DNA of 64,000 nt from Bimuria novae-zelandiae CBS 107.79 (Eukaryota > Ascomycota > Dothideomycetes > Pleosporales > Didymosphaeriaceae). Within the stretch, counting starts at the first letter, position 1, and the number at the start of each line of letters is the position of its first letter. The stretch spans positions 1,026,066 to 1,090,065 of the forward strand of contig ML976668.1 in the NCBI GenBank assembly GCA_010015655.1. The letters run 5' to 3'. A model generated the notes under the pieces. It ran no database searches, was not told where the DNA came from, and was given only the letters and a program-made list of their open reading frames with translations. The position numbers were made by a program, and so were the translations under genes. This document shows positions 20,678 through 32,057 of this stretch, one piece after another.

Positions 20678-23600
20678 ATGATACCGCCATCTTCGGCTCC
20701 ATCTCCATCTGATGAGGTTGGCTTCATATCTACAATGGAAGCCACTCGCGTAAAAGATAATGCTCGACTACCGTCCAGTGTAACACAGGCCCAGCCACAA
20801 AGTGGAAGCAGCGACCAACAAATCCTTAATGAGCAGCATTGGCCATCTCGTAACCTTAATGAAACCCCTGGGGGGTCTGAAGCAAACGGGGGTACAATGA
20901 CGAAGACCGTAGACCTCAACGGTTACCAATATTTACCAGCTCTAATCGACCAGGCGGAGCGAATCAGAGCTGAATATGCGCACCGTCCTTCCCCGGAAGA
21001 GACAGGAGGAAGAAACACTCTGTAAAGACCACTACATAGGCACAGATCCGCGAATCACCATCAATCTCGGAGACTAGGACTCGGACCAATTTGGTAGAAC
21101 CCTACGAAGAACCCATCGCGCCCGTTAGAATTGCGAAGAGAACATTCCATCACCACAACGACTCCACAGATATGAGAACCGATTGTCTAGACAAAGATGA
21201 TCGTTCAGACCCTGAGACAAAGAATACTACTACTAATTATCGCCTCGCCACTGATCAGGGTGCGGTACCCATGGTAGGGACCAGTCAATCACAGTTCGAT
21301 TCAGGGTACTGCTCAAAATCAGATGGCATGCTCGAAGAAGCGGCAAACGAGGATATTGCATCAGTTATATCAGTTCTCACGAATGCTAAGAGGGTCGTAC
21401 TTCCTGCCGATGAAAAGACATCGAGTTTCGCGAATTTCAGCCTGGCGAACGAGAGCGCATCTTCGCGCATTTCCCCGACCTCATCAAATTTTTTGCTATG
21501 AGGTTATAGGGTAGTGCAGCTTCCAAAGCCGAATCTGTAGCAAAAGATTTTGTCAGACAGCAACGCAAGTAAGTGCTTCTACACCGCATGCCAGTCGAAG
21601 ACGCTAACAGATTTACTAAGCCGGATCACTCAGCAACTACGGGAGATTCACAATGAAAACCTGACCTCCGAAGATGAAGAAAAGGCATCCAAAGTGGACG
21701 ATGGCATGTCGCTTGAGGAAAAAAAGGCTCACTGGCGCCGTAGAGCAGAACAAGACATGAACCCAGATGCCGCAGAGATTCTTCCGTCTTCCGAAGATGA
21801 AGTCCTGCCGGAAAGATATGACCAAGTTCGTCTTTATCTACTGAAGAGTGTAGCATACAGGTGGCTACTAAAAAACGTTCGTAGTTCTGCTCGACTGACC
21901 AAGAGACAAGGTACCGTTTTAGAATAGATCTCCAAGGGTTTCAATTGTGCACTAGGGGTCCGCTCGTCCTTCGCACCAGCCTCAGTCCCGGGTCCGAGCA
22001 CGGACTAGCTTCTACTGGAATATCTCCCAGTTCTTGGAAATGCAAGAGTATGGAACATCTCCAGAGATAGCTATCGAGCAAACAATTACCATCACAGCAT
22101 CTGATGGAAACATCGAAGCTTTGAGTTGTAGGGATTAAATGTCTCAAACATGGCCTTCAAGCGGAGCTGAAGTATTGGAACTCGTTCAAAAAGCGCTTCC
22201 CGCACCGAATAAGACATGCACCGGTAAGTGATTATCTAACGTTGTTGAGCACTATGCAATCTAAATTTTCATGTGTAGGAATGTTACATGACGGCACCGA
22301 GCTGTCGATGGACTTGTCCAATTCTCGCGTCCACATTGAAGCATTGGGAAGCCAATCACCGCTAATCGAACTTTGCGAGGAATTGACGTGGCTTGGATCT
22401 GCTTTCCAATTTGCCCCAGGAGAAAAATCGGCGTGTTCGGTTTCAACACCATGTTTCCTATCGTGTTGCGAAGAAGAATTCTCACGAAGCACTGATCCAA
22501 CTCGACTTCGAATTCATCGTGAAGAATTCATCGGACAGTTCTCAGAGTGAAGTCTATGAGACTCATGCCCCATACTGGCATGCTATGTTCCACAGTCCTG
22601 TCATTGCTGATGGTTTCCCCATACTCGCACGTGAACAACAAGAGAAAGGACTTAAACTACCGTTCTCTATGATGATTGAACTTGCCGGTGCTCAAACCGC
22701 TACTGAATACGACGAATCATTGGTGTTGAAGGGCTTTCATTCTATGCTTGTGCCCACAAAACGACAAAACAGTTCCGTTACATGTCACTTCTTGCTATAA
22801 AATTGAAAGAAATGGATGCCTTACTATGCGTTCAATAATCAGTGCAGGACTTATATCAATAATAAAAAGCTTAAAGCTCATGGCCTACAACATGGGAGCT
22901 TTCACCATTTCTTTGGCTGGACAACAAGCGTGACCAGACATTTCGGTGGGTTGGATACTCCTCCAATGGACTACCCGATTTAGAGGCTGATCGACGGTTT
23001 AGGAACAAAAGATGTCTCATACTCATCAATAGACTGGGCGGGGGCGAGGAAGTGCTCCGCTGGCTTCGCCATCGAACAGAAACTCGCTGTCTCAGCAAGC
23101 AAGATCGTCGGTGCGAGTTGCAGCTTCGTCCGAGGTAACAGAGACAAACCTGAGTTTATCAGACATTCTACATACTCTATGCAGATTGATTATGCCCGAA
23201 GCATGGTTGTCACACTCTATGATACATCGTTCGAGCGGGACTGGGTAGCAGATGGGGCCAGTGCTCTACTATATCTAACGTTAACTAGCGTCACCCAAAA
23301 AGGATACAACGGCACTGGATCCGCATTTGAAGACCCAGAGTTGAACTCTGTCAAGTTTCAATACCCGAATATTCTGGATGGGCTAGACGCAGCCGTCCAA
23401 GCGTTGACCAAGGAATGCAGCATGAAGCATGTTATTCTCAGTGAGTTCGACTCGTATACCGAGACGTGGGCACTACCGCCTAGAGGCATCTAAGGAGAAA
23501 CATGCTAGCCAATCAATACATCACAGGAAAAGAAAGTGGTTTACAAGACTATCTGCTTTCGAGAGCTGGTATCTCAGACCTGGGCCACGCTGGAGCAGAT

Positions 23601-23826
23601 CTACGATCGACAGATTGATCATAGGACTATCCATGAAACGAAACACGTAGAACCCGGATGGAGCAACACACTGGTGGGTTACGAATTCATGGCCATGGCA
23701 ATGGGAAAGCACACATTAAGTCCGCGCTCCGTCAAACTTAAATCGAATGGCAAGTCCTGGTTAGATCTGCTCAAATCAACAAACGCCATCACTCTGTCGC
23801 TCCGAGGTTGCGAATTTGAGTCTTAG
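20678..23826 (+). pseudogene. Broken gene of a fungal-specific family of unknown function
   Basis: Blocks of one protein follow in order on the + strand but in shifting frames: a polar N-terminus (20678-21022); an IAPVRIAKRTF block with DSGYCS (21091 on); a DLIKFFAMRL block; WRRRAEQDMNP to RWLLKNVRSSARLT (21640-21910); ITITASDGNIEALS and TWPSSGAEVLEL (about 22090-22190); GFPILAREQQEKGL (22620 on); GAFTISLGW; DWVADGASALLYL (23240 on); and GYEFMAMAMGKHTLSPR (to 23826). I know this order from a common ascomycete family often annotated as hypothetical, near 700-800 residues. One good intron remains (22214-22279, GTAAGT...GTGTAG). In-frame stops and frame jumps elsewhere exceed what introns could explain, so I call it a pseudogene. 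Confidence 0.65.
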
Positions 23827-23849
23827 AGGCCGCTTGTAGCGCGATCTTT

Positions 23850-26660
23850 TAAGTCCTCGAAAGTGCAGAACGGTGTAGAGAAGAGCAACCCAAAAGCAGA
23901 AAAAGACTCATATACCATAGGTAGGCACCTACCAGTGAACCAGGGCCACATCGGAAGGAGCCACGTAACGACACTGTCCGCTCATCGAATTGTTTTTGTT
24001 TCAGTTGTATAAAGACAGCATACTTCTTAAGCTCACTAACTTTTAATATACATCTCACGCTCATCGCACACACTGAGCCTCTCCCAGGTACTAAACACTT
24101 TTTGCATTGCAGATCCACATGGTTATTGCAGCTCTGGATTTTTAAAATGCTCAAGAGCTCTAAGTTGTGCGGAGGAGAATGGTAGAGAATACGGCGCATT
24201 AATATCCCAGCTCCTGCATCCCTAAACACTTCGGAGAACATAGGAGGATGACACAGACTCTCCTTGGGAGTATAGGTGCGTAGCGTTGGAAGTTCTATAA
24301 GCTTTCAGGAATACAATTTTAGTCACTTTTTTTAGGTGTACCGCACGCACCGAGCCATTATCGCTGCCGCCATGACTTTTAAGTCCTCACGAGGACTGTT
24401 GGGTTGTTTTAGACACGTCCGCGGCCCCAGAGCTCTGAAGAGAAGAGTATGAACGTAGAAGACCATTCATACTCCTCTTAGGCATCTGTGATCACTTATG
24501 GCAGTGGAAATAGGAGACGCCTGGTCCTTAATCATAGGCGTGCGAAATCGTTGGCCGCGCCATGGTTTATGCTAGGGGTTGATTGTGGTGAACTTATCGT
24601 CCCGCACACTTCACCAGACATAATCTCGAATTCGTCCCATTTTTGGTGTTCAAGTCATTTGGAAACTCTACTCTTGCATCGAACGACCGAGACACAGCGC
24701 GAACCCTCGTAGTTGTGAGCTGTTTTTGATTTTAAACCCTCCATTTTCCAGGTCTCTTTTGGTTTTAGTAACGCCAGATCACGCAAGCTAGCACCGTATG
24801 CGAGAATGCTGGAATCGTTTTTAGTGCTCGTGTTCCATATTGCTAACACTTTTAGTCGCTGCCAAACGAGCAAAGCGAGTTGTAGAGAAGAAACCAGGAG
24901 AAGAGCTGGCAATGTTTATATTCGCAATCCCAGAGCCATGCGCCATGCCTGCGTGGGATTCGAGCCTAAAAATACGATTATCCCAAAAGCAAGGACAGCT
25001 TCATGCCCGGAGGGGACAGATTTTTTGGAAGATACATAATGTTGTGGGCAACGGCTTTTCGACTTTTCGCGCAAAACGCCACGAGGAGTCATGAAGTCAA
25101 AGCTTCGTTCATTTGTCTCCACTGTTGGACCTGTGGATGTTTTTGGTGTCTAGCAAAGACGTGCGGTAGTGAGGGAATGTATGTCCCACACATGAGATAG
25201 TCGTGGATTATTTTGACATGAAGCGGCCGCACAGCCATGACGACTTGGTAAAGTCGTTTTTTAGTCCCCATATTTTTCTTGCTCTGGCGATTTTAGTAGC
25301 CACGAAGTAGCCAGATAGCCTGTGAAGAGAAAAGACGAGAAAGCACAGAGGGGGTTTATATAGCTTCCCCTCGTCGTATATATTTATTTGGCCAAATCAC
25401 GACTAGAGGCATCGTGTTTCTGTAGCGTGCTTTCGTTTCCATCATGTGTTCCATGAAGATTTTATAGTAGCCACAGATTCTGGACTTTGAGTGTCATTTT
25501 GCCAACACCTCCGCAGAAACATGTACCCGGCGTCTACGTCGTTTAGTGTTTCTGGTGGCTGGAAGCATGCGCATGACAATGTGGTCACTGTGCAAGACCC
25601 TCCACAGGAGCATAATATCGGGTAGCGAGGTCTTTTAGTCTCCATTCGCATCTGTGTTCTGCTTTTTTAGTTGCCCGGCGAGTCGGCATAGCAATGTCAA
25701 TAATTGCGCAAGCCGCCTCCGCCGAACCATGTCATCGCGGAAGAGCTTTTTAGTCCCTATAACCATCCACTTCGTCATTTTCGACACCCAAGACATCTGT
25801 TCCATCGCGTAGAAAACTTCTCCAGACGCCTTGGCACAGCCATCATCATTTTACAGAGGTCTTTTAGTCCCCATGTCAATCTCACGTTGATTTCCCAGCT
25901 CCCACAAAGTACCTGTGGTATCCGCAAGTCCTCCATGGTTTCTGCAGAACCTCAGACCTCCATACGACCAGGTGTATCTTCTTTTGGCCTTTTACTACCC
26001 ATGGCAGGCTTTCACCGCTTTTTTTTAAGCACCAACACCGTATCCTCCCAGCAGTGTAGTAAAATGGCAGAACCACGCACCGGGCCATGTTCTCTCTGGT
26101 GTGATCCTTAAGACCTTCAAACACCACATGCTATCCTCATATCGCAGTTTTCAGTGCCCCCAAAAAGCATCCCGAGCTCGCGAAGCACCCTCCAACACCG
26201 CGCCGTCACACCACAGCTCACTGCTCTCGCTCTTTTAGTCCCATGAGCATCTTCATCCACAATTTTAGTCTCCTTCCCTCGCCACATGTATACCATCTCC
26301 ACTCCACCCCTCCAACACACCCTGTTTCTGACTACGGTAGATTTTAGTCCCGGCTCCCATGTTCCTTCTGCATCTTTGTTTTGGAGAATCTGCCAGCACT
26401 GCTCCATCGCACCATAGCTCTACCCTCTTCCATTTTTTTAGTCTCCACCCCCATGCTCCTTGGTCTTGGCTCTTCTTCAGAAGCCACGCATGTGTGAAAT
26501 CTGCAGAGCGTTTGGCCAAACACCACTCCATCACACCATGCAGGACGGCGCATCGCTCTTTTAGTCCCTATGCATGGCCCGCAAGGGCCTTTTTTGTAGC
26601 CACACGGCACGACCCCTCCACAGGACCATGAGCCCGATGACTATGAATTTTAGTCCCCCT
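23850..26660 (-). repeat. Right array: GGACTAAAA motifs in minus orientation
   Basis: TTTTAGTC (minus-strand GACTAAAA) occurs at 24317, 24850, 25259, 25633, 25748, 25862, 26233, 26263, 26342, 26436, 26559 and 26647. Near-variants occur at 23865, 24377, 24753, 25291, 25460 and 25665. The wider consensus on the minus strand is RTGGGGACTAAAAG. In the best-kept part, strong motifs recur with about 205-bp spacing (26654, 26443, 26240), with a further motif between. A second shared word is ATGGTGYGATGGAGYRGTG, and a third is CTGTGGAGGGKYYTGC. No frame persists through the modules. Confidence 0.65.
25320..25363 (-). promoter_or_regulatory. Promoter 2 of the motif-array block (leftward)
   Basis: On the minus strand CTATATAAACCCCCTC is followed by a CT-rich run (TTTCTCGTCTTTTCTCTTCACA), then CTACTAAAA 58 bp and GGGGACTAAAA about 90 bp after the TATA box. 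The layout matches promoters 1 and 3. Confidence 0.6.
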
Positions 26661-26699
26661 GCATTGCTGAGAGAGTTGTATTCAGTAGTTACAAAGTAG

Positions 26700-26764
26700 C
26701 TGTAGTAGTGTGAAGAAAAGAAAGAGATGGAGAGAGTGGAAGGAGTTTATATAGAGCTTAGACG
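26700..26764 (-). promoter_or_regulatory. Promoter 3 of the motif-array block (leftward)
   Basis: On the minus strand CTCTATATAAACTCC is followed by a pyrimidine-rich run (CTCTCCATCTCTTTCTTTTC) and the first GGGGACTAAAA about 100 bp downstream. It closes the right side of the block. Confidence 0.6.
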
Positions 26765-27137
26765 GCGGACGTGTGATGGGATGGGGTTTGGAATATAGAG
26801 AGAAAGGATTACATGTCGGGAGGTGTTTGATTTTAAAGCCATTGAAACATGGCGCTGGAATCTGACGTGATGATACACATTAAAACTCCCTCACAATCAT
26901 ATCCATCGCTGCAAGAAGTAAATAAACTGCCGTTCAAGATCTACTTCACAAGTTACTGGACAAGTACAATACAACGAACAGAGACGGAAACGCAGACCCC
27001 GAACTAAAAGGAAAATGCTGCGGTGGGCGTGAACCCACATGCGTCTAGTCGCTCTAATAGGTCTAGTAGGATATCTCAATGCAATGCGACCACGCTCGTC
27101 GCCATTATCTCATCCACCCCAACAACTCGCCGCCCGC
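26765..27137. other. Spacer between the motif-array block and CCP1
   Basis: No frame is supported. It includes the 3' flank of the cytochrome c peroxidase gene. Confidence 0.4.
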
Positions 27138-28316
27138 CTAATCAAACGAGCTCTTAAACACCCACCGCTGGTCCTCGCCCTGCGTAAACGGCACACCCAG
27201 CTCGAACAACGTCGTAACCGCCTCGGAAAAGTCCTTGAAGAACGCCTCGTTGTCCTTGGCATACTTCTCGGTGTACGGCCTGAATCCTTTGTCCTTGACC
27301 AGCTCCATATCCGTGGGCAACATCATCAAGCTCTTCGTCTTGACGTCCTCGAACTGCTTTGGGCCGTTCCACTTCTTCCACGCCCACTTCTCCTCGAGCA
27401 ACAGCTTGTAGTAGTCGTTCGTCAGAGTGGTAGGAGAGAAGGTCCACGGGCCATCGAAGCCCGAGCGGTCGGTGTGGCAGCGGCCGAGCGCGTGGGCGCC
27501 GGACAGGGCAACCATTTCCTTGTCGCCGAAACCCATGCGGCCGAAGATGGCGCGGATGTGCGAGGCACCCTGCGAGGCGTCGGGGAGACGGCCGTCGGGC
27601 GTGCAGAAAGCGACGTCGCGGTCGGTGCGGCCGGGACGGTAGGGGATCTTGGGGCCCTGCATTTCCTGAATGGCGGCGACGCCCGCGAGGATCCACAGAT
27701 CGGAGTAAGTGATCCACGGGAATTGCTCCTTGACGGGCTCGAGGAAGTCGCGGGCGGCCTTCAAACCAGCGTTGGCGCCGTGGTCGCCCTCGGGTGCGAA
27801 GCGCATGGTTGCGCCGTTGGAGCCACCAGTGCCGGTCAACTTGTCGTAGCTAGAGTTATGTTAGCATGCTGATTATAGCCAGTTGGTAATGCAATATACT
27901 CACGTTCCAGAGGCGTGCCATGCCAGTCGCAGGAGGACGGGGCCGTAGCTGCCGTCATCGTAGTCATCGTGCTCCTCCAGCCGTTTCGCAATGACGTTGT
28001 ACACGTCCTGGTAGTCCTCGTAGCGGGGCGAGAAGACCGCAGGAGCCTTCTTTGCCTGGCCAAACAGCTCGGGGTTCATCAAGTATATGCCATATCCTGC
28101 TGCGATGGCGGCGAGGGCACCGGCACCGTAGAGCATGCCATTCGGGTTGCCCTCGTACTTGTCCTTGCCATCCTCGGAAGCAAAGCCGCGGCGCTGGTAT
28201 TGCTGGCGGAAGACCTGCTGCGGCGCAACAAAGCGGGCGGATCGTGTCGAGGCGGTACGGAAGGTGGGAGCGGCGGTGCGCAGAGCGCGGCTGAAGCTTC
28301 GTGAGGCCGATGCCAT
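27138..28316 (-). CDS. CCP1: Cytochrome c peroxidase, mitochondrial
   Basis: Two exons (complement of 27904-28316 and 27138-27849) give 374 residues. The 54-bp intron (GTGAGT donor, CTCTAG acceptor) splits the Thr codon of the distal-pocket motif RLAWHASGT. That motif supplies the Arg, Trp and His of the haem distal side. The proximal haem ligand is in [11 protein letters not shown]. The N-terminus is a Ser/Arg/Ala-rich mitochondrial presequence, followed by a short hydrophobic segment ([18 protein letters not shown]) that acts as a sorting signal in the family. The enzyme uses cytochrome c to reduce hydrogen peroxide in the intermembrane space. Length, termini and residues are those of an intact gene. 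Confidence 0.95.
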
Positions 28317-29479
28317 TGCGGTGTATTACCGCGTAGATGCGTGTCTCGGATCGGGTATCTCTGAGTGGTCTCGCAATGTCTCTTGTGATAAGAGTAATCA
28401 GTGGCGGTGGTGAAGGTGTCGCAGCTTCCCAAGCTCGTTTGGGCGGTAAGGCGTGAATGGGGGACAGATAAAGAAGATGATCGGACGTCTAGGAGATGCC
28501 GAGAGCTATATAAAACACCTGTTCAGGAAGCTGAAGCGGCAAAACACGCTCGAATCTTCCTTCGAAAGCCAGCCGGCACGTTATCGATGTGGGTCTTTTT
28601 GTTACCCTGACGCGCGCGCACCAATCAGCTTCGGTCCATGTCTCTTACCTAACCCTCACTTCTAGAACATCGTGTCCGTAAGCCGTCGTCAATGGCAGTT
28701 TGCTACCTCACTCCGCCAAAATGCGTCGCCGAGAAAAGCTCCATTGTCAGATCGCATGGGTGGCGGGCGAGACTTGTTAAGGGTTCTTGCAGAGCCTCAC
28801 ATGCGAACTTCCCCTCTTCGATTCACGGTGTCATTGCATCTCCGCGGAGTGCGATTGGCTGAGGCCCTGTCGATCCACCACTCCCATGGAAGCACTGAAG
28901 GGTTGATCTCTTTACCTCTGTTCCACCCCCATGTATTCCTGACAAGTTTTACGAACACGCTGATGGTGTAGCCATGGGATGCTACTACATCTAGACGCGA
29001 CTTGATGCTGTAATCCACTTCTTCCTTGAGGCATCGTTTGTCAAGCGGCATCAGCATCGGCCCATTTGCCGCCAAAGCGGGCCGAATCCTCCACCCCGGA
29101 CGCCGACACCGCATCACAGCATCAGTATCTTGCTATCCCCAAAAAGAGAAGTGCATTTGACTACTGGTCTGTTTTCTGGATATTAGAAACAACAACACTA
29201 TTGCAGCAACAGAATATGAGCAATCGAACAACGCCGTGAAGAGGAAATGACCTCGTATGACCCAGAAAACAAACACGCATCTATGATGATACGCCAACAA
29301 TGACCCACCCTTCCATGCCAATGCCTCCCAGTCGTGTACCATTAAATGTCGTAAGCCGAAACTGGAAAGGTGTGTGTAGTCAACCGACAAATCTTCGCCG
29401 TCCTCTGTCGGACTCCATGCGATGCATCGGAAAACATAATGTATATGCGTCGTCGACTCGTCGAAGAAAGAATCGAAGA
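28317..29479. other. Intergenic region between CCP1 and the F-box-like gene
   Basis: More than 1.1 kb without a supported gene. It must contain the CCP1 promoter (right of 28316). A forward-facing CTATATAAA at 28505-28513 has no gene behind it. No repeat or RIP signature. Confidence 0.45.
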
Positions 29480-30823
29480 TTAGAAGTAAGGGTCTGTGGA
29501 AGGCGTTGTATTCCTGGAGTTGGGTTGTGAGAAAAAGGACAGGCCGTGCTGTACGCGCTCGCGGGTGATGACCAGCGGATCTGGCAGATGGCGTTGCTCT
29601 TGGGTCTCGTCTGGCTTCTGTAGGGCCGCGGCTTCCTTCTCTACCTTTGGCTTGAGTTGGGACCATGATAGCATGTTGGGCATCTTGGGAATGACGATTG
29701 CACGACGGTACGAGGGACATAGCTGCAACTCTTTCTCCGAAATGGGAGGGTTTAGTTCGGCGGCCTTTTCCTGGAAGTACTTTTTGCGGGCCGTTTTCTT
29801 CTCGTGGAAGTCAGAAGACTTTGATTGCCGCGCGTGATCTTCCCAGAGCTCCATCTTTCGTGCAAAGTCGTGGCGTTCCTGAAGGTCTTTCTTCTTCTCG
29901 TCCATCCACACTCGGCACTCGGCATGCCATGTTGCTGGGTTGGCGTCTCGCTCTTTCTTAAACTCCGCTACAAGCTTATGCGCATCGCCGATGACATGAA
30001 CGTTCTTTTGGGGGTGCGTGTTGCCCGGTCCAACGCCAACATAATTGTCCCACGAGTCGAAGATCGCCACCGGGAGACATTGAAGGAGATCGTACACATG
30101 ATCATCGCCCACCTCCTTTAGGATCTCTACAATGTCATTATCTTTCCTCGTCTTCTCTTGTAAACAGTTCTTGCACCACCGCCGAAGAAAAGCCCAGTAC
30201 GTCTTGCGGGTTTGGGGAGTGTGACAGCTCATGCAACCGTGTCCGTGGCGCAGATCAGCATATTGGAACTCGGTGAGTTCGGAATGCGGATCCGGCAGAG
30301 TGCCGTCGTAGGCAAAGTCCCTGCTATGCTTCCAAAGCATAGGATTGTCTCGCAGGAATCGGTAACATGAGGCAATCTTGGTGCGCATCTCAAGCAGTTG
30401 CGCCGGGTCCGAAAATCTCAAGATGGTGAACCAGGAGTCCAGATCAACCTCTTTCTTCAGGATGGTACCTCGGCGAAATTTTGTCGGAGCTGGAAGTTGC
30501 GGCTTACGCACAAGCGGGCGTTCAGCCGAGGGTGCTGCGGATAGATCTGAAACCGTAACAGTCTTGGCCTCTTGCTGTACCACCACCTGGTCGTCCTCCT
30601 CATCTTTGGAGTTTGAGTCTCGTTTCCGCTTCTTGCTCTCTAGGTCTTCCGGATCCGGGACCCTGGTCAACCTCACCTGTCGGGACTTGAGCTCCTTCTC
30701 ATTCTTCGCGCGCTTCCCGGACGCCGGGCGACAGTCGATGACGGTGCCATATGCCGGTGGTAGCGATCCGTACGCTGGAGTTTGCTTGTTGACTTTGAAA
30801 GCAAAATCCTTGGAATTAACCAT
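29480..30823 (-). CDS. F-box-like protein with a cysteine-rich patch (447 residues)
   Basis: A single exon with steady codon use. Residues 1-130 are polar and basic (KKRKRDSNSKDEEDD) and probably disordered. Residues about 135-200 (LDSWFTILRFSDPAQLLEMR...CYRFLRDNPMLWKHSR) resemble the fungal F-box-like region, with its FxxxxxxxxLWK pattern. The segment CMSCHTPQTRKTYWAF...WCKNC holds two CxxC pairs that could bind zinc, as seen in a family of fungal F-box proteins. The C-terminal 200 residues are charged and helical (DEKKKDLQERHDFARKMELW). F-box proteins recruit substrates to SCF ubiquitin ligases, but the assignment is moderate because the N-terminal F-box helix is weak. Confidence 0.7.
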   Translation of the reverse strand: MVNSKDFAFKVNKQTPAYGSLPPAYGTVIDCRPASGKRAKNEKELKSRQVRLTRVPDPEDLESKKRKRDSNSKDEEDDQVVVQQEAKTVTVSDLSAAPSAERPLVRKPQLPAPTKFRRGTILKKEVDLDSWFTILRFSDPAQLLEMRTKIASCYRFLRDNPMLWKHSRDFAYDGTLPDPHSELTEFQYADLRHGHGCMSCHTPQTRKTYWAFLRRWCKNCLQEKTRKDNDIVEILKEVGDDHVYDLLQCLPVAIFDSWDNYVGVGPGNTHPQKNVHVIGDAHKLVAEFKKERDANPATWHAECRVWMDEKKKDLQERHDFARKMELWEDHARQSKSSDFHEKKTARKKYFQEKAAELNPPISEKELQLCPSYRRAIVIPKMPNMLSWSQLKPKVEKEAAALQKPDETQEQRHLPDPLVITRERVQHGLSFFSQPNSRNTTPSTDPYF

Positions 30824-32057
30824 CTCTGGTCAGCAGACTAGCCGCTGAGAGGGGCGATAGGAACGGTGAATAGAGCACTTCTGAGGACGCTGGCGGCGGC
30901 AGCATAAAGTGGGCGTGAGGGTGAAGCGGCCGGCGGCGAGCGAAGAGGAGGTTTTGGGGCAAAAAGTGGGAGCGGAAGGCGAGGTTGAGGGACGCTGGAT
31001 TTTGAGAGTGCAGCTTTGACACTTGGCTCCCGCGCTTCTGGTGGCTCCGGAAAGGACCAGACCTGCTAGACTAAGCGAGAATATATATCCGCCAATTTGC
31101 CGGCCCAAAGGCACGTGTAGAGATCAGCCTGTGATTCCAAGAGCGAGAACCAGTCGCCGACCGTATTGCGATGGGCCGTTGAGGCTTACTTCGCACCAGA
31201 CGACTCACACATCCCTATGATTATGTGCCGCACAGGCCATGCCGCTAGCCGTGGCCGCTCGCCGCAGCGGCGTCGATCTCCCCGTTGCGCATCGGAGGAG
31301 AGAAAAATCCTGGTATCGGACCGATATCCGAAGAGTCATCCGTTCGTTGGAGGTGATGAAGCAAGCTGCAAACTCGCCAGCCAACATGAACAGGTTTGTA
31401 TGCTTACTCACAGTACACAGGTGCTGCAAAAGGGAGGATGTTGATATGACGATCACACATCCCGAGGTCCCGGGCACCACTGACTCCAGACCATCTTCCA
31501 TGAGGAACCTACGGTACAACTGTGTACAACTGCAACAACCCAATGTGACACAGCGTGAATACTCTACACAACGTAACTCGTTCACCCCGTACGCCTCCAA
31601 ATAGCTCCTCTACCGGACTGCCAATCGCCAGAGTCAGAAACTGCCAACGTGACGTGCCGCCAGCCCGCCGCACGACTCGGCAACACCCGACTCTGTCATT
31701 GAAGAGGCTGCGCGCTCGTCGCGTGATTGGTGCGTAGATCTGGGGTAATTACCCCGATAGCTTCCCTTTCAGGCATCGCTCTTAAAGAATCCCATCAGCG
31801 CATAAGCAGATGCGGAGCGCGACACCAGGATCGCTGCGAACAAAGCGACCCACCTCGGTCTTACGAGCTGTCTTCCGGCTGAATCCGAGCTCCGAGGCGA
31901 GTGAGCTTCTTATAATAATAGTCAGCAGTCGCGCCGACGTGTTGGCACTGCAGAAAGCTGATGCCACAGACGAGGGACCATATATCCAAGGTTCACGATC
32001 AAGACAAGAAGTGGGAGTGCTCCGCATTGGACTGCTCAACATACCGGAGCCGCGACC
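30824..32057. promoter_or_regulatory. Divergent intergenic region between the F-box-like gene and the MFS gene
   Basis: The two genes point away from each other, so both promoters lie here. The only distinct element is a 14-bp perfect palindrome, GGGGTAATTACCCC, at 31742-31755, about 300 bp before the MFS start codon. No gene is supported. Confidence 0.5.

Noticed and set aside
23849..24241. 130-codon minus-strand frame
   Set aside because: Lies at the start of the right array, resembles nothing known and is not kept in other modules.
19579..26654. CRISPR-like reading of the TTTTAGTC arrays
   Set aside because: The host is a eukaryote, motif spacing varies from 30 to about 370 bp, and the repeats are too short and variable.
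19579..26654. snoRNA gene cluster
   Set aside because: No paired C (RTGATGA) and D (CTGA) boxes, or H/ACA boxes, at consistent spacing around the motif.
27039..27872. 277-codon plus-strand frame opposite CCP1
   Set aside because: Antisense shadow of a confidently identified gene.
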